From positions 1 to 15,117 of the forward strand of contig DATLJU010000238.1 of assembly GCA_035538735.1 (NCBI GenBank): a DNA stretch of 15,117 bases. The letters run 5' to 3'. Below, piece after piece: positions 14,408 through 15,117 of this stretch; positions within the stretch are counted from its first letter, which is position 1, and each line of letters opens with the position of its first letter. The position numbers were made by a program, and so were the translations under genes. The notes beneath the pieces are model-generated. The model had not been told where the DNA came from, did not search any database, and saw only the letters and a list, made by a program, of their open reading frames with translations. This stretch comes from Anaeromyxobacter_A sp035538735 (GTDB lineage: Bacteria > Myxococcota > Myxococcia > Myxococcales > Anaeromyxobacteraceae).

Positions 14408-15117
14408 CCCTCGCCGCCCTCTCGCGGATGGTGAAGTTCGAGCACTCGCTCTTCGCGCTGCCGTTTGCGGCCAGCGCCGCCATCCTCGTGCTCCCCGAGG
14501 CCCACCTCGACGTGCGGCGGCTGCTGCTCGTCGTGGCGGCGGTGGTGGCCGCTCGCACCGCGGCCATGGCCATGAACCGCATCGCCGACCGCGCGTTCGA
14601 CGCGAAGAACCCGCGCACGATGCGGCGCGAGCTCGTGACCGGTGAGGTCTCGGTCGGCACGGCGTGGGCGCTCCTCCTCGGCAGCGCCGCAGCGCTCGTC
14701 GCGGCCGCCTGGCTCATCGCGCCCCTGTGCGGCGTGCTCGCCCTGCCGGTGCTCGCCATCCTGCTCGGCTACTCGTACGCGAAGCGGTTCACCTGGGCCG
14801 TCCACCTGTGGCTCGGGGTCGCGCAGGCGCTCGGGCCGATCGGCGTCGCCATCGCCCTCACGGGCCGCGCCCCCATGGCGGCGCTCGTGCTGGGGCTCGG
14901 CGTGGGCGCCTGGGTGGCCGGGTTCGACGTCCTGTACTCGTTGCAGGACATGGAGTTCGACCGGGGGGCGCGCCTGCACTCGATCCCGGCCCGCTTCGGT
15001 GTCCAGGGCGCGCTGCTCTGGGCGCGGCTCCTCCACCTGGTGGCCGCCATCGCCATCGCGGCGGCGGGGATCCTCGCCGGCCGCGGCCCCGGCTGGCTGG
15101 TCGGATCCGTGCTCATG
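14404..15117 (+). CDS. mqnP: UbiA-family menaquinone prenyltransferase MqnP (3'-truncated)
   Basis: MqnP is an integral membrane enzyme that attaches the polyprenyl chain to 1,4-dihydroxy-6-naphthoate in the futalosine route. The 238 visible codons run off the right edge; UbiA proteins are about 290 aa, so about 50 residues are missing. The first Asp-rich motif is NRIADRAFD (Asn58, Asp62, Asp66), followed by AKNPRTMRREL. The second is YSLQDMEFD (Asp182, Asp186). Both bind Mg-diphosphate of the prenyl donor. Several hydrophobic helices are evident (about 16-30, 38-56, 86-104, 108-123, 135-153, 159-178, 206-225). The ATG has an excellent GGAGG 5 nt upstream (14394-14398) and overlaps the deaminase stop (ATGA). 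UbiA of ubiquinone synthesis is similar in sequence; the futalosine operon favours MqnP. Confidence 0.93.
   Translation, partial: MTLAALSRMVKFEHSLFALPFAASAAILVLPEAHLDVRRLLLVVAAVVAARTAAMAMNRIADRAFDAKNPRTMRRELVTGEVSVGTAWALLLGSAAALVAAAWLIAPLCGVLALPVLAILLGYSYAKRFTWAVHLWLGVAQALGPIGVAIALTGRAPMAALVLGLGVGAWVAGFDVLYSLQDMEFDRGARLHSIPARFGVQGALLWARLLHLVAAIAIAAAGILAGRGPGWLVGSVLM

Noticed and set aside
1..15117. CRISPR arrays, tRNA or rRNA genes, phage or transposase genes
   Set aside because: I saw no regularly spaced repeats, cloverleaf-like or rRNA sequence, or mobile-element proteins; only dispersed short palindromes are present.

Overview
The window is GC-rich, gene-dense chromosomal DNA with strong G/C bias at third codon positions. 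Its core is a menaquinone operon of the futalosine type. GC content, this pathway and a cysteine-rich FG-GAP lipoprotein together suggest a Myxococcota bacterium, most likely Anaeromyxobacter-like. That placement is inference; no rRNA or other marker gene is present.

Left part (1-5430): the 3' part of clpB runs rightward into the window and converges on two leftward genes. These are truA (tRNA pseudouridine synthase) and a 695-aa secreted lipoprotein with FG-GAP/VCBS-like repeats and a CARDB-like C-terminus. A REP-like hairpin with a GTAG foot lies between clpB and truA and supplies truA's stop codon. The lipoprotein's Shine-Dalgarno sequence is buried in a perfect 9-bp hairpin directly before its start.

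Middle part (5431-7240): a divergent intergenic region carries a good sigma70-type promoter, a distant 9-bp inverted repeat and an odd T8-containing leader. It drives a long-chain all-E polyprenyl diphosphate synthase, which probably makes the menaquinone side chain. A small two-helix membrane protein follows. Next comes a short AT-rich island with a near-palindrome (7191-7206) just before the menaquinone operon.

Right part (7241-15117): seven tightly packed or overlapping genes on the + strand form one operon. In order they are mqnL (UbiD-like decarboxylase), ubiE/menG (methyltransferase), ubiX/mqnM (flavin prenyltransferase), mqnE (aminofutalosine synthase), a fused mqnA-mqnC gene (chorismate dehydratase plus cyclic dehypoxanthine futalosine synthase), a COG0402-type deaminase that fits the aminofutalosine deaminase step (mqnX), and mqnP (UbiA-like prenyltransferase, cut by the window end). 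Together with the upstream prenyl synthase they cover nearly the whole route from chorismate to menaquinone. MqnB (futalosine hydrolase) and MqnD (dihydroxynaphthoate synthase) are not in the window.

The points most worth a second look are the MqnA-MqnC fusion, which joins two non-consecutive steps; the palindromic repeats that form the C-terminal tails of UbiE and the deaminase; and the putative operator/near-leaderless start of the operon. I saw no CRISPR array, phage, transposase gene, tRNA or rRNA.
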